In this document: one piece after another, positions 20,755 to 32,384 of the stretch
Layout of the letters: each line of letters opens with the position of its first letter
Position numbering within the stretch: the stretch's first letter is position 1
Origin: Anniella stebbinsi
Taxonomy: Eukaryota > Chordata > Lepidosauria > Squamata > Anniellidae
Assembly: GCA_029215795.1 (NCBI GenBank)
Contig: JARDYH010000002.1
Span: 21,383,001 to 21,447,000, forward strand
Reading direction: 5' to 3'
DNA: 64,000 bases
The notes under the pieces: generated by a model
What the model saw: the letters and a program-made list of their open reading frames with translations, nothing else
Told to the model about the DNA's origin: nothing
The model's database searches: none
Position numbers and translations under genes: made by a program

Positions 20755-21245
20755 CACTTAATATTTATTATTTATAAATTTACAAAATTTATATACCGCT
20801 CCCCATTCAAGAGTTTCGGAGCAGTGAACAAATAGAACAAAAGAATAAAAACAGAATAAAAACACATTAAAAGTACATTTTTAAAAGAAACAAGTGCAAA
20901 TAAAACCATGGCTGGCCATCCAGGGAAAGCTTCCAGGAACAAGGTTTTCAGGAGATGCTGGAAGGAATACAACGTTGGCACCTGCCTGACCTCCAGAGGC
21001 AGGGAACTCCATAGGAAGGAGGCCACCACATTGAAGGCTCTTCTCCTGGTAGACTCCAATTGGACCATAGCTCCATGTGGAACCACCAGCAGCATGTTCT
21101 CAGATTACCTCAGTGACCAGGCAGGTTGATAAGGGAGAAGGTGCTGTCTTGGGTATCCTGGTCCCAAGTTGTTTAGGGATTTGTACATTAATACTAAAAC
21201 CTTAAACCTGGCCCTGTAGCAAATAGGCAGCCACTTCAATCTGTA
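20755..21245 (-). mobile_element. L2-type LINE 3' end, minus strand
   Basis: The minus strand encodes ESTRRRAFNVVASFLWSSLPLEVRQVPTLYSFQHLLKTLFLEAF, matching the AP.LWNSLP.EVR...FK..LKT.LF..AF pattern. The plus-strand text at 20770-20830 is the inverted 3' tail ('atataccgctccccattcaa'). Truncated and frameshifted. Confidence 0.85.
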
Positions 21246-21405
21246 TCTCAAAGCTCACACAACAGAATGCTCCCTCAAGGGGGAAAAACATGTGAGAGGA
21301 AGACAGCCCTCTATTTGATGGTCAGTCCAGTTCAAGTCCAGTTTAAAGATTTTAAAAAGCGAGATTAAAAGTTGCCTATCAATAGTTAGCACCTGTATAA
21401 CACAC

Positions 21406-21888
21406 TGGCTCAGTTCGGACGACATATTAAGCAACGGAGGGGTAAATAACATACTGACCGTGCATTAGGCAGGAGGAGCTCCACAGACGACACACTGCAG
21501 CCAGCGCTCAGGAACTTGCGGCGGCCATTTTGGTTGTAGCCTCTCCTCCGTGTGTCCCCCAGCCTTATCCCAGCATGCACTGTGAGTTCTTCCGGCTGCA
21601 TAGAGCGGCTGGGGTGTTTTGACTGCTCTAGGCAGCAGAACTCTATTCTGAAACGGAATAGTCCACGGAGAGAGGGGGGACTGAATTCGGACGACACTTT
21701 AAACAATGGGGCTTCGGGCTAAACAACGTTGTTTAAAGTGCCTAATTAATGTTGTTTAAAGTGCCTGATTAACGTACTGTCAGTTGTGTGTGCGTTGTGT
21801 GCTGCCCTCCAGATGACACAATAAGCAACACAACTGACGATTGTTCCCCCCCTCCTCCGTTGCCTAATGTGTCGTCCGAACTGAGCCA
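21406..21888. mobile_element. family D palindromic DNA element
   Basis: Ends 'tggctcagttcggacgacat' and 'tgtcgtccgaactgagcca' are inverted. Inside, at about 21665, a second end-like piece 'ctgaattcggacgacacttt' occurs, so a related element may be nested or the element is a composite. Related to 31726-31952. No clear target duplication. No transposase. Confidence 0.65.
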
Positions 21889-21899
21889 CTGAGTAGGCA

Positions 21900-22105
21900 C
21901 AGAGGTTACCTGGTCCCAGTCTTCGATGCTATAGTGAGATATACTCTGTTTCTGATTAAATTGTAATAATTATTTCTAAATTCCGCACAATGGTGGGATT
22001 TCTATTTAAATTATGGTAAGTTATTTCTCAATGGCCATCAATACCCATAACTTAACGTATCAAAATATGTATCCTCTTTTTTGGCTATGCATTTTCTATT
22101 TTGGG
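21900..22105 (-). repeat. family F interspersed repeat
   Basis: Ordered similarity to 1690-1885: 'gatgctatagtgagatatac', 'taataattatttctaaatt', 'gtatcctcttttttggctat', 'gcattttctattttgg'. Non-coding. Confidence 0.45.
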
Positions 22106-22108
22106 GTG

Positions 22109-22192
22109 ATAACACCAGAACATATGAAGAGCCATGCTGGATCAGTCCAAGGGTCCATCTAGGCCAGCAATCTGTTCACACAGTGGCCAACC
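22109..22192 (-). mobile_element. CR1 3' terminus, minus strand
   Basis: 'gaagagccatgctggatcag', 'ccaagggtccatctaggcca' and 'ttcacacagtggccaacca' form the inverted CR1 3' end. It abuts a plus-strand copy of the same end, making a CR1 inverted pair. Confidence 0.8.
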
Positions 22193-22525
22193 AGATTCAA
22201 GACAAATAAAAGAAAGTACTTCTTCGCACAGGGCATAGTTAAACTGTGGAAGTTGCTTCCACAAGATGTAGTGATGGATGGCTTTAAAAGAGGATTGCAC
22301 AAATTCCTGGAGGAGAAGAGTATCAATGAATACTAATCCTGATGGCTAGATGCTATCTCCAGTATCGGAGACAGTAAGCCTATGTACATCAGGTGGTGGG
22401 GAATATGAGCAGGAGGGTGCTATTGCACCCATGCCCTACTTTTGGGTTGGCTACTGTGTGAACAGAATGATGGATAAGATAGGCCCTTGGTCTGATCTAG
22501 CATGGTTCTTCTTATGACCTTCTGA
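22193..22525 (+). mobile_element. CR1 LINE 3' end, plus strand
   Basis: Encodes a decayed FKTNKRKYFFAQGIVKLWKLLPQDVVMDGFKRGLHKFLEEK segment (CR1 C-terminus). The 3' UTR follows: 'gacagtaagcctatgtacat', 'gtgtgaacagaatgatggat', 'cccttggtctgatctagcat'. Head-on with the minus-strand piece at 22109-22192. Confidence 0.85.
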
Positions 22526-24464
22526 TCTTTTTGATGCAAGGCTATTTATCTGTTGCATCTACTTTCGGGTTCATAGCACAATTGTGATTCAAGCACTGCA
22601 CAAAAGTGTTTCCTTTCCTGCTTCTCTGCTACATAACCTTTAGGTGGCACTATGATATAGCAGAATAGTGGCAAATACACAACATGAAATCATGCTTTCT
22701 TTCACATACAAAATTAAATGCCGCGTTTTCTGTGCTCTAAAGCAACTCGCCAAAAGTGCTCGTTAGACACAGAAGCAAAACTGGAAGGTCGCAACTTTGT
22801 CTAAAGAACATGTAAACAGCCATGAGTAGGGAATGACGAATGCATGATATATGCCTTGTGTAGAAAAGCTTTGTGTTGTTGGACTGCAGCTCACATTGTC
22901 TCTTACCAATGGCTATGCTAGCTGGGGCTGATAGTACCTTCTGGGGAAGGCACACGGTCCCCACTATGCTGCCTCTAAATACTGAGGTTCTGTATATCCA
23001 TCCTGCCTAATAGCAATAGGTGCACTGTACATGTACCGTACTTAGCGCTGTCGCAAGGTCTAGCAATCGTATTATGATATCTATAAATAATATAGTGACA
23101 CACACATTCACAATACATTCTTTCTATGATACGTATATCTTGCTGGGATATATCCTAACCCTGGTTTTCTATGGATAAGATCTGTATTTGTTTAAAGTAA
23201 TTCTTATTGTAGGGGGAACAACTGAGTTGCAGGGAGGGGGATTAAATGGGTTTAGATCACTACAGCTAAGGGGTATGTCCCAATTTTTATTTTTTTACAT
23301 TTTTTAAAAAGTTGTGTAAAAGATTATTTTATTTTAAATCAGCTGTGAAGATTAGATTAAGAAGCAGATTGCACATCATTATCTTTACTAAAGTAAAGGT
23401 TGTGCATTTCAACCACCAATAAAGAGCTGCAAAAGCTCAGGTTGTGTAGGGTTAAAGGCTGGGGATGGGCTGTGACTGGCAGTGGAAATTTCCACTGAGT
23501 GCATTATTGGCAAGTGGAACGAGCCATACCCATCAAAAAGGGTGCATATGTATGTGTGGTCTCTCCATAAACACCCTGGAATGCTGTGTCACATTATTTT
23601 TCTCAGCCTTTTAATGACTTTTCGTTGTTATGCTTTCCAGGTTATTTATGGGGTCACAAAGTACATATTTGCAAAATATATGCAGGGGCTCTGCCTGGAT
23701 AAGGATAGAGAGGGTTACCATTTTCACTCAGTTTGTTATTTTTTTAAGAGTGCTGCCTTCCATCCTGCATAATATGAAATCTTCTTCATATCTGGTGATT
23801 TCAGTCCTTGAGTTTGCTACTTAACTTGATGGACTGCATCACAAGTAGGGCTTGCACTCAGCCTGGGATAAAGGTATGGAGGGAGGTGAATGTCTGTGTT
23901 TTTCAGGGTCTATTCTCCATTTGGGGGCTGAATGATTTCCAAAACAGATCAGGAACCACCACATTCCAAAATAGAGGAAGACAAAGCATTGCATATCCCA
24001 AGGCCTCTACTGCAAGGGAGGGTTGGTGATGCCACTATCCTCACACTGCATGGGTGGGTGTGTTCAGAGCATACAGCTAGGCCTCTTTGTTTCAAATTGA
24101 TATAGGAATGCCTCTGCCCATTACGGATATAGGGGTTTACTCATTAGAATCCATTGTGGAGTGTTCAGTAACTCTATGAGAGGTATCCAATGGGATGCTT
24201 ACACTTCCGCTGAATTGTTTGTGCCCCACCAATGCTTGTCAGCAATGGTGGCCAGTACTTGCAGAACTTCCTGGAGCAACCAGAAATGAGCGGAAACTCT
24301 CATTTCTGGAACAGGACGGGTTGCCGGAACTAGGATAAGGAAGCTCTGCTGACCTGTCCTGATCCAGAAACAAGCATTTCTGCTCATTTCGGGGCTTCCT
24401 CTGGGAAGTGTTAAATCTTTCTTGCACAAGCTGGAGTCACCATTTGCACAAGAGAATCGGCAGG
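22526..24464. other. no gene seen; family J trace at about 22870-22955
   Basis: The trace reads 'gtgttgttggactgcagctc' and 'gctagctggggctgatag'. The remaining 1.8 kb shows no repeat, exon or RNA I can recognise. A 96-codon open frame (23482-23772) has no motif. Confidence 0.4.
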
Positions 24465-24922
24465 GCCGTAAGCACCCCGTTGGATACTGCCCTTTGAAAT
24501 GTAGGCTGAATTGCCCTATTTCTTTTTTTAATGAATTGCCAAAAAAAGGAAGAAATGCACCTCCAAAAAAAAAGAGGACAAAAGTGGGCACCAACGTACA
24601 TAAAATTTGCATACGCTGATTTATATAGAGAGGTGCAAATTTAGAAATATTTTTTAAAAATAATTTAAATGGAAATACGCTACATTTCAGCATAGTGTGG
24701 AAGACTGTGACCTGTGTCCCTTGCTTACTTGGCTCTCCTGGTGCTGCTGATGGGTAGCTTCAAGGCCCAGATCTTCCTCCTGACGGTTCTTTATCTTTAA
24801 ACCAAACTCGGACTGGGGGCAGCCTTCAAATAGGGGATGCTTCAAAATAACAGACACTCCTTTGACAGCCCTTCAAATAGAGGATTGTCCTCTGTAAAAG
24901 AGGACACATGGCCACCCTACAC
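24465..24922 (+). repeat. family F interspersed repeat with right terminus
   Basis: Body 24540-24720 matches 150-345. The right end 'gattgtcctctgtaaaagag' and 'gacacatggccaccct' is the inverse of the left end at 1573. The pairing of ends in two copies defines one side of the element. Confidence 0.55.
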
Positions 24923-25242
24923 CAGCTTTCCATTTGACTCTGTTGAGATCCTATGAATGCTTTCATTCATATCATGCTGGCTACAGGCTTTGTAGAGGAC
25001 CTGGTGCATGATGTCATTGGAGCATGTTGCAGGGCCGGTCCTTCCATTAGGCAGAGTGATGGTTAGGGATTTTGTTTTAAAATACTCCTGTTGTACTTTT
25101 ACTCCCAGGGAGAGGCACTTGTGCGATTTTCTGTCTCAGGTTCCAAAATAAATTGGCTCATTTTGGGTACTCTGCACCTTGACTTCAGGAGACTGCTGCC
25201 ATCTGCTACACCTTAGGCAGCTAGGTGTCTTCAGACAGCCCT
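24923..25242. other. no recognisable feature
   Basis: Short quiet stretch. No motif is recognised. Confidence 0.4.
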
Positions 25243-25702
25243 GCCTGCTGCCTTTTATATACTGCTTTCATACCATTATATCCTGCTTGGTATATATCTG
25301 GCCTTAGACCTCATCTACACCATGCAGGATATTGCATTATGAAAGCGGTATGAAAGCAGTATATAAAAGGCAGGAGCCACACCAAGCAGGATATGGCTGT
25401 ATGAAAGCAGTATATGCTATGTGTCTATGGGCCCCAACAGTTGTCAGTGCACTTCAATACCGCTATAAAGCAGTAGCGTGGCTCCTGCCTTTTATATACC
25501 ACTTTCATAGTGCAATATCCTGCTTGGTGTAGATGAGACCTATGGCCAAGCAGGATATAGCGGTATGAAAGAGGTATATAAAAGGCAGGAGCCACACCAA
25601 GCAGTCAGTGCACTTCAATACTGCTATAAGGCATTAGTGTGGCTCCTGCCTTTTATGTACCGCTTTCATACCGCTATATCCTGCTTGGTGTAGATCTGGC
25701 CT
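25243..25702. repeat. cluster of nested or adjacent family C palindromes
   Basis: One copy runs from about 25309 ('gacctcatctacaccatgca') to 25541 ('ggtgtagatgaga'). It contains 'gcaggagccacaccaagcag', a centre 'gccccaacagttgtcagtgc' and inverted arms 'gctcctgccttttatatacc'. A second (25549-25702) and a right-end piece (25243-25303) flank it. TATA-like 'tatataaaagg' and 'gtatatgctatg' are part of the repeat, not promoters. Non-coding. Confidence 0.65.
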
Positions 25703-26060
25703 AAGTGATCTGCTATTAAGGTGTTTTTATATTTATTTATTGTAAGCTTACCAAAGAACACTTTATGATAGGGTGGCATTTTAAGAATTACCAATCTTGC
25801 TTCTCTCTCCACCTCCCAGCTTCCAGGCACATTGGATTGCCCAAACATTTTAGCAGCGGCATGCAATTTGACTGCAGAAGTGGAAGGATAATAAGACATC
25901 CTGGTGCAGGCATCCAGGAAGTCTTATTATCCTTTCATTTCTGAAGCCAAAGTGTGCACCACTGCTGAAACCAGTGCCAGATCCATGGTTTTGAGGGCCC
26001 TTGGGCAAGATGCCCTCAATGCCCCCCTCCCTCAGTAAGTCTGGTCCCCTGTACAAGATT
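25703..26060. other. no recognisable feature
   Basis: No repeat or exon is recognised, apart from short inverted bits around 'aggataataagacatcctgg' / 'ccaggaagtcttattatcct' (25887-25932). These form a hairpin of about 20 bp stem with imperfect pairing. Confidence 0.4.
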
Positions 26061-26290
26061 TCGGTTTGACACCCGGTTGGCCGATTATGCGCATCTTCAC
26101 GCGATCGCTTTTACGCCTAATCCCTATACACGGGAGGTGGTGAAGCGCATTACCAGTTGTATGAAACGCGCTTTAAAGTTGTTTACATGCGGAGCATCAC
26201 TTGTTTACATGGTCAAAAGGCGCTTTAACTCCCGCGGTAAATTAAAATTTGCTATTTAACGCGCATTCGATAATGTGCATAATTGGGCAG
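26061..26290. other. CpG-rich patch with small terminal inverted repeats
   Basis: I count about 19 CpG dinucleotides in 26061-26270, in DNA that is otherwise clearly CpG-poor. Overall base composition here is not GC-rich. Two arms, 'gccgattatgcgcat' (26080-26094) and 'atgtgcataattgggc' (26274-26289), are inverted. It could be a young transposon not yet eroded by methylation, or an unmethylated element. No open frame. Confidence 0.45.
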
Positions 26291-26545
26291 AAAAAGTGCC
26301 TCAACCCCCGATTTGCTCTCCGTTCATGTGGAGGTAAAATCAGTAATGCGCTTTGAAAGAGCTTTAAATCGCTCTTGTAGAGGCACCCTCTGTCTTCTCA
26401 CCATCACTGTCTGTCACCAGCTGCTGTTGCTCTTCCTTCCTACTGCTTGCTTGCTTGACAAGCAAATAGCCAGTGAACAAGTAGGCCATGACATCTACAC
26501 CTCCACATTCTCACCACTACCATTGTTTGGGCCAGAGTGAGAGGC
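26291..26545. other. no recognisable feature
   Basis: Repeats of 'gcgctttgaaagagctttaa' type continue the CpG-rich style for about 90 bases, then ordinary sequence follows. Confidence 0.35.
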
Positions 26546-26801
26546 AGGGTGACCAACGGTCAGGATTTCACTGGATTTGTCCTGGGTTTTGCTCTATTCT
26601 GGGTGTCAGGAGGGATTTTCTGTAATTTTCTATCATGTCCGGGAATGACACTGTTTTTCCCCTTTAAGGCCACTATTAGCATGGCCGGGGGGGGGGGGGG
26701 GAGGGGAGGGATGATGCACTTCTGGAGGCCCCAGAAAGCACACTTTCCTACCACCCCCACTGGGTGTCCTCTTTTTTGGTTTCCCAAATATGGCCACCCT
26801 A
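26546..26801. mobile_element. hAT-like MITE with ends like family A
   Basis: Ends are 'cagggtgaccaacggtca' and 'aaatatggccaccct' plus a. Contains 'tgtccgggaatgacactgtt', a G run of 13 at about 26689-26701, and 'gtgtcctcttttttggtttc'. Interior unlike A1 and A2. No open frame and no clear target duplication. Confidence 0.5.
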
Positions 26802-27582
26802 GTAAATAAGCAGGTTGCAACGGTGAAGAGGAGGTGGCAGGTCCTAGGGGATTTTGCTGGGGCGTAGGCCTTTGGCAGGTGCTCCACTGGGCCTACCATT
26901 GATTCTGGCTCTGGCTAAAACAAGGAACATTAGACAATTCAGTCTCCCTGGAAGCCGGGAGGTGGAGTGGAAAGTAGGGCTGTTAATGCAGTCATGAAAC
27001 ATTTCGTTTACATCCTAGGATCTTTGCTGGATTGTGGCCAGCAGGTTTATTTTCCTTCGCTTTCGCTCAAAGGGCATGACTCAACATAGGACATTAAAAT
27101 GGTTTTCTCTGAATTGCTTCTAGGACGGCAGTGAAGCCGTTGGGAAAATGTTTGGACAATTTCATAGGCTTGGAAAGGAAAGACTGACACCTTCTGGCTA
27201 TCGCATGACTCAAGACAAGATTTTTTGCTATCACCAACTCTCTGGTGCTACAATTGAGATATGGCTTTCACTATGAAAAAATCATTCCAGACAAAACTCT
27301 GGGGCTTCCTGCCCTTATGGTCTATTGGCATAAACTTATATGAACACATCCTATCATTTGGATACAATTTCATGGCTCAGATACATTTCATGGCTTCCTG
27401 CACTCAGCCATCATCTGTGTTCTGCCACTTGTGACTTTTTGTCGCTTTCCACCCATCTATCCCTTCCCAGTTGCCACTTTCATATGCTGTGTATCTAATC
27501 TAATATTTAATTGTAAACAGAGAAAAACAAATCTAAGTCTATTTGACTAGGAACAGAACACCTTGGCCCTTTTGTAGTCCAG
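26802..27582. other. no recognisable feature
   Basis: No exon, RNA or repeat is recognised. Confidence 0.4.
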
Positions 27583-27715
27583 ATCAGCCTTCCCCAACCT
27601 GGTGCCCTATAGATGTTTTAGACTTCATCTCCCATTAGCTCCTACCAGTACAACCAGCAGTCAGGAATTCTGGGAGTTGTAGTCCAAAATATCTGGAGGA
27701 CATCAGGCTAGTCTA
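27583..27715. repeat. family J palindromic repeat
   Basis: Good copy: 'cagccttccccaacctggtg', 'gacttcatctcccattag', then 'gggagttgtagtccaaaata' and 'tctggaggacatcaggct'. Confidence 0.7.
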
Positions 27716-28650
27716 AATTTGCCAGTATGGTGCTCTTAAAGACAGCATTGCCTATAAATAACAGAGCATTGCCTGCTGGTAGGTTGCTTGTACCATAGCG
27801 GTCCACAGTCAGGGTGTCAGCCCCCCTTGAGGAGTCTTCTTCTGAGGAGGAATTTGGCTTAGCTGAGCTCAAGAACCCCTCTTCCCCTTCCCAAATGATC
27901 CAGAGGTAGCATCTCAGGAGAGTGGACTGCACAGCTGAAGAGGAGGCAGGTCCCTCTAGAATGTCCAGTGGAGGCTTTCATCCTCTGCCTCCTCCTTCCC
28001 AGGAGAGTTCAGAATCCAAGGCCAGAGATGGTGCGACCACCCATCCTATGTGAACAATGACGTATGAAGCACAGAGAACAGCCCCAGCCTCGTAGGAGAA
28101 GCATCAGGCTACATTTAAGGAATTTGGCTCTGTGAGGCCTTCATTATATAGCCAGCTTCACAGGAAAGCTCCCTAATGAGTTGCAGCTGGGAGTTAGGCA
28201 TGTCCAGGCTGGGGCCAGGATAAAAGGTTGCAAGGAAGGTCATACAGGTGTTGGAAACAGCATCCCTATTTGCTCCTGTTATCTGTGCATGCTCCATAAT
28301 TCTGAACCCCTGGCTTGAATCAGACCGTGCATGATTTTGGACTGATCCTGACTTTGCCTCTGCTTCTCTCTTATTTGGATTTTGGACTGTTTGATGAACT
28401 GCTTTTGGTCTTGTGCCTTATCTGTGATTACGAGCAAATTTGAAACTGCTATCCTAATAGCTACTTTGCTGGCAGGGCTGCCAGTTAGAGCAAGCCTGCT
28501 TGTTTGGAAAACATACAGGGGGCCACCACTGAAAAGGGCCCCTCCCTAATTCCATCCTCTGAACCTCCCTCAGAGGAGGCACTCGGAGGAAGGCCTCAGA
28601 TGTTGACTGCGGTGTCCGGGTAGATTCATATTGCAAACTCTGTGTCAATA
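27716..28650. other. possible old retroelement region (unclassified)
   Basis: The sequence 'gaggagtcttcttctgagga', serine/glutamate-coding on either strand, followed by 'ccaggataaaaggttgcaag' (TATA-like) and a CT/TG-rich stretch 'ctgactttgcctctgcttct' resembles the leader region of some LTR or LINE elements. I see no defining ends or frame. This is an impression only. Confidence 0.2.
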
Positions 28651-29078
28651 CATGCAGAAATGTCTGACAAGGTATTCAAGGTACAGCAAAATGCAGTGCA
28701 GGCATATCAGCTGCTGCCTTGCCCTTCAATACAATGGATCCATATGGAATTGCTACACACCAGTGCAATAGAAGCTCCAGGGTACTATATTGCAGCTTGC
28801 ACTAATTATGAGGAGATTGGGGGGAGGGTCAGACAACCTGGTACAGTGACTCACTTCCCTCTTCTACTCACCCTCTTGGGTTTGCTCCTTTAAAATTTGC
28901 ACAGGCCTCATTTACTTACACTGGCATGCAAATTGGCAGGACTTTGTAGATCTTTGCAAGCTAGATCTCAGGAATAGCATGTAGAATCCTACACAAGAGA
29001 GGAGGGCTGAGTGTGTAATGGTCAAATAATTCCCTTTTGCGGTGGTGCAGAAAGAAGTTGTGGATTGTCCTATCATTC

Positions 29079-29083
<5 letters not shown>
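28651..29083. other. no recognisable feature
   Basis: Nothing recognised before the microsatellite at 29084. Confidence 0.4.

Positions 29084-29147
<64 letters not shown>
29084..29147 (+). repeat. compound microsatellite (GA)n-(GAAA)n
   Basis: About 15 GA units followed by about 8 GAAA units. Overlapping serine/leucine open frames on the other strand come only from this repeat. Confidence 0.9.
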
Positions 29148-30302
29148 CTGCAGATAAACAAGAGGAAAGGCCCCTGGGGAAAAGGTGTACAAAGTGCAAT
29201 GCTAAATAAATAACGGGCCTAAGCTACTCAGAAAATGGCCTGACATCAGCCAGTGCTGCACCATTGCTGAGTCTATGCAAGGGTGGAACTGATTAGCCCC
29301 TACATGGAAGACTACAGGGAGACCAGCACAAAGCGCTTTGAGTATTCCAAGCAAGAATAACAAATAAATATAAAAATAAATGATGTAACATCCAATGGCT
29401 GTCACAGCTGATACACTTGTTGAGCTCCTTGTCTTTCAACAGACATTCCCTGATGCTTACTTTCAACTTAAATCAATATCCAATGGTCCGGTCAGCATGA
29501 CAGAGAAAAGCAAGGTTTCCCCCCTTTCTCAGCTCAACCTGGGATCCTTGCTTCTGCCACCTGCAAAAGCATGAACCACAGCATAAGCGGTGCCCCACTA
29601 ATTTAAGACATCTGCTCTTTGCAAGCAAAACCGGTTAGATGAACGGAAACCTTTCTCGTGAAAATAATGTTCTTGGTCGATGCAATTGAGACGGGGGCCG
29701 TCCAACGGACTGCTTCTTTAACGGCTGGTGCCTTTGAGAAACGACTCCCCCCCTTGAGTGCCTGTATGCTGAAATATTTAAAGCCTCTTTTGTACTGCCA
29801 AGTGCAACCCTGCTTGTTCACAGTTCAAAGACATTTCCCTGCAGGACACAGTATTTCATAAGTAATTATAGTTGCTTATTCTTTCATAGGCCCACAAAAC
29901 ACATTAGACACTTAACTGAAAGCCTACCATTGAGATCTAGGGTTCCTGCTCAGCAGAGCTAGCTATTCCTTATGAAGCAATCTTAGACAGCATTGTATAT
30001 CCCACCTTTCCCCCAAATAATTTAATGTATATGGTTCTCTCTCCAAAAAGGACCTTGCTAGTAGATAGTTGGAAGACAACTGCCATCAAAGTTGTCCATC
30101 TCAAATAATTATTTTTTGATACAAATCTTTTTTGATACTTACATAATAAAAGGCCAAAGACAAGGCAAGGTCTCATACATTTTTGTTACATGAATGTGAT
30201 TCATTGGTTGACCATAGTCTCAGAATATACAACAAATTGGAAAGATGCAAGAAATTTCAAAAAAATTTCTAAAATCGACAGCAAAGGTGGAGTAGAGGCT
30301 AG
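29148..30302. other. no recognisable feature
   Basis: No exon, RNA or repeat is recognised over 1.1 kb. Confidence 0.4.
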
Positions 30303-30385
30303 AGCAGCATCCCCCAACCCAGTGCCTTCCAGATGTGTTGGTTCTCAGTTCCCACCATCCTCAGTCAGAATGGCCAATGATCTGT
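30303..30385. repeat. family J fragment
   Basis: 'agcagcatcccccaacccag' and 'ccttccagatgtgttggttc', the left half only. Confidence 0.5.
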
Positions 30386-30775
30386 CCAGAGTGAGCATCA
30401 GAAATCAGAAATTAACAGGCATTTAAATGTTTCCATAACCCAAATTTTGTCCAGAGCATTACCCTGGCTAACAAATGTTATTTGTTTTAAGTTCATGTCT
30501 TACCTGCAGGTGGCACTTATGTGCTGTTAAACACGCTCTGGCTTTAGCCTTTGCCATCACAACAGGAGGACAAGAAAAAGAACCCAAATGGTCCCAGGCT
30601 GAAAACCAAGCCACAAAAATGATCACTTGTTGTAGTTATAATTCTGGCTGCACTCTGTGAGAAGAAAGCTGCTGACCTAAGCCAATGAAAGAAGTGTGGT
30701 TTCTCTTTCTTGTTCAGAAAGTAAGATTCTTTGGCCCTCATAAATTCTCATATAACTAGAACCAGCAAAACTTAG
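30386..30775. other. no recognisable feature
   Basis: No repeat, RNA or exon is recognised. Confidence 0.4.
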
Positions 30776-31095
30776 AGCTCCATCAGACGAGTGTTTTATT
30801 ACATACTTGTTGCTGGGCACTTATGGATTTTCATGGGTCCCTCTCACAAGGTCTTCTGCCTCCCACCCCTTCTTGCCTTGTTGGCGCAACAACCCCCCCC
30901 CCCAAGTAAGTCTGACTTATTTTAAAGATGGAAGTTGCCTTTATCTTCTGCGGGATCAAAACAGCCCACTAAATGGGCCATGTGCAAGTTGTTTACTTCC
31001 TCTTTCAAAAGAGGAAGTAATGAGGGACAAATGCATGGGCAGAGAAGCAACAGTAAGGAAATGCGATTTTTCCCATGTGATGACACTCTTAGTCC
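30776..31095 (+). repeat. family I interspersed repeat
   Basis: Begins 'agctccatcagacgagtgtt' and ends near 'gtgatgacactctta', an inverted-looking pair (cgagtgt / acactc). Contains a C run (30891-30903) and a small hairpin 'acttcctctttcaaaagagg' with 'aagt' (31000-31020). Related to 4905-5215. Class unknown. Confidence 0.45.
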
Positions 31096-31160
31096 ATCTT
31101 ATAAATCAGTGACAAATGAAAATACCCATTGTGGTCCTGCCAAAATTGTTCTCCTTATAC

Positions 31161-31162
<2 letters not shown>

Positions 31163-31203
<41 letters not shown>
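31163..31203 (+). repeat. (AC)n microsatellite
   Basis: About 20 AC units. Confidence 0.95.
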
Positions 31204-31205
<2 letters not shown>

Positions 31206-31270
31206 TGAGAGCCATTGCAGATGAAGTGGCAGAACAAATATTTAGCTGTGTCCGGCCCTGCGTTTTTGGG

Positions 31271-31440
31271 TAGGGTGACCATATGGAAAGGAGGACAGGG
31301 CTCCAGTATCTTTAACAGTTGTATAGAAAAGGGAACTTCAGCAGGTGTCATTTGCATGCACGCAGCAGCTGGTGAAATCTCCTCTTCATCACAATAGTTA
31401 AAGCTGCGGGAGCCTTGCTCTCTTGACCAGATACAAAAGG
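31271..31440. mobile_element. family A1 MITE, left half only
   Basis: Starts 'tagggtgaccatatggaaag' and stops after 'gctctcttgaccagatacaa', the element midpoint. The right half is missing. Confidence 0.75.
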
Positions 31441-31725
31441 TAACAAACAGTATATAACAATGGCATACAATATAATCTAACATTATTAATAAAATGTTCA
31501 AATTCAAAAATATGCAAAAACAAAAGAAATTAAATAGAAACCACTATAAATCATTCACAGGTTTCGGCAATGAAATAATTTCAGAAGCAGCATAACCAGC
31601 AAACACATCCATTAAAAATATATATTTTAAACAGGTGGAGTTTTCTTAAAACTCTTTCTGAATATTGCAACATAGATCACATATCCCTTGGGAAGAAGCC
31701 CCATGACCTTTGCTCTCTTAGACAG
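31441..31725. other. no recognisable feature
   Basis: AT-rich, nothing recognised. Confidence 0.4.
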
Positions 31726-31952
31726 TGGCTGAATTCGGACAACACAATAGTCAATGGTGGGGTAATAATCAACTTTACAGTTGTTCATCTAGGGGGTACT
31801 CCCCACACAACATGGTAATAAATAATCAACTGTGGTGTGGATTAGGATCAGCGCTGAGTTGACTATGGCAGCATTCGGACGACACGATAGTCAATACAAC
31901 TGATGATTGTTTTCCCCCCACAGTTGTTTATTGTGTTGTCCGAATTCAGCCA
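31726..31952. mobile_element. family D palindromic DNA element (short copy)
   Basis: Ends 'tggctgaattcggacaacac' and 'gtgttgtccgaattcagcca' are perfectly inverted over 20 bases. An internal end-like piece 'cattcggacgacacgatag' occurs at 31871. No transposase. Flanks (gacag / gtgtg) show no clear duplication. Confidence 0.7.
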
Positions 31953-32269
31953 GTGTGTATTCTACAGGAGAGTTATGCTGAGCAGTAAAGCTGATGCCAA
32001 AGAGCTGATGCAGATAAATAACCCAGCTTTAGGTAGCTCTTTCAGGTGATCTCTGCAAGAAGAAACCCTCAAGAGCTGAGCCAATTAGTTCACAAGTCCT
32101 GAGATATGAATGCTGACAAGGTCAATTCCCACAGCTGAAAAGGCAGCTTGTATTTGGAGTGCATTGGTTGGTTGGCCTGTAGGCAGGCACAGAGGGATAG
32201 ACCAGGATCTGTGGCAAGTTTGCAGCGTTATTGCCATGTGTATATGTGTGGGGCTGCTTTTGAAAACTT
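31953..32269. other. no recognisable feature
   Basis: No repeat or exon is recognised. Confidence 0.4.
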
Positions 32270-32384
32270 GCTGGAAACTTTGTTCAGAATAGAGTTGCTA
32301 GGCTGATGCTACCTGGGACTGGCTACATGGGATGTATCTTGCCACTTCTTAAACAGCTATGCTGGCAGGCAGTCTGCGATGGTA

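Noticed and set aside
25243..25702. Repeated 'tatataaaagg' as TATA promoters
   Set aside because: The motif is part of the family C palindrome and occurs on both arms, with no transcript evidence.
31106..31507. 133-codon minus-strand frame
   Set aside because: It overlaps the AC microsatellite (poly Cys-Val) and a family A MITE. No coding pattern outside them.
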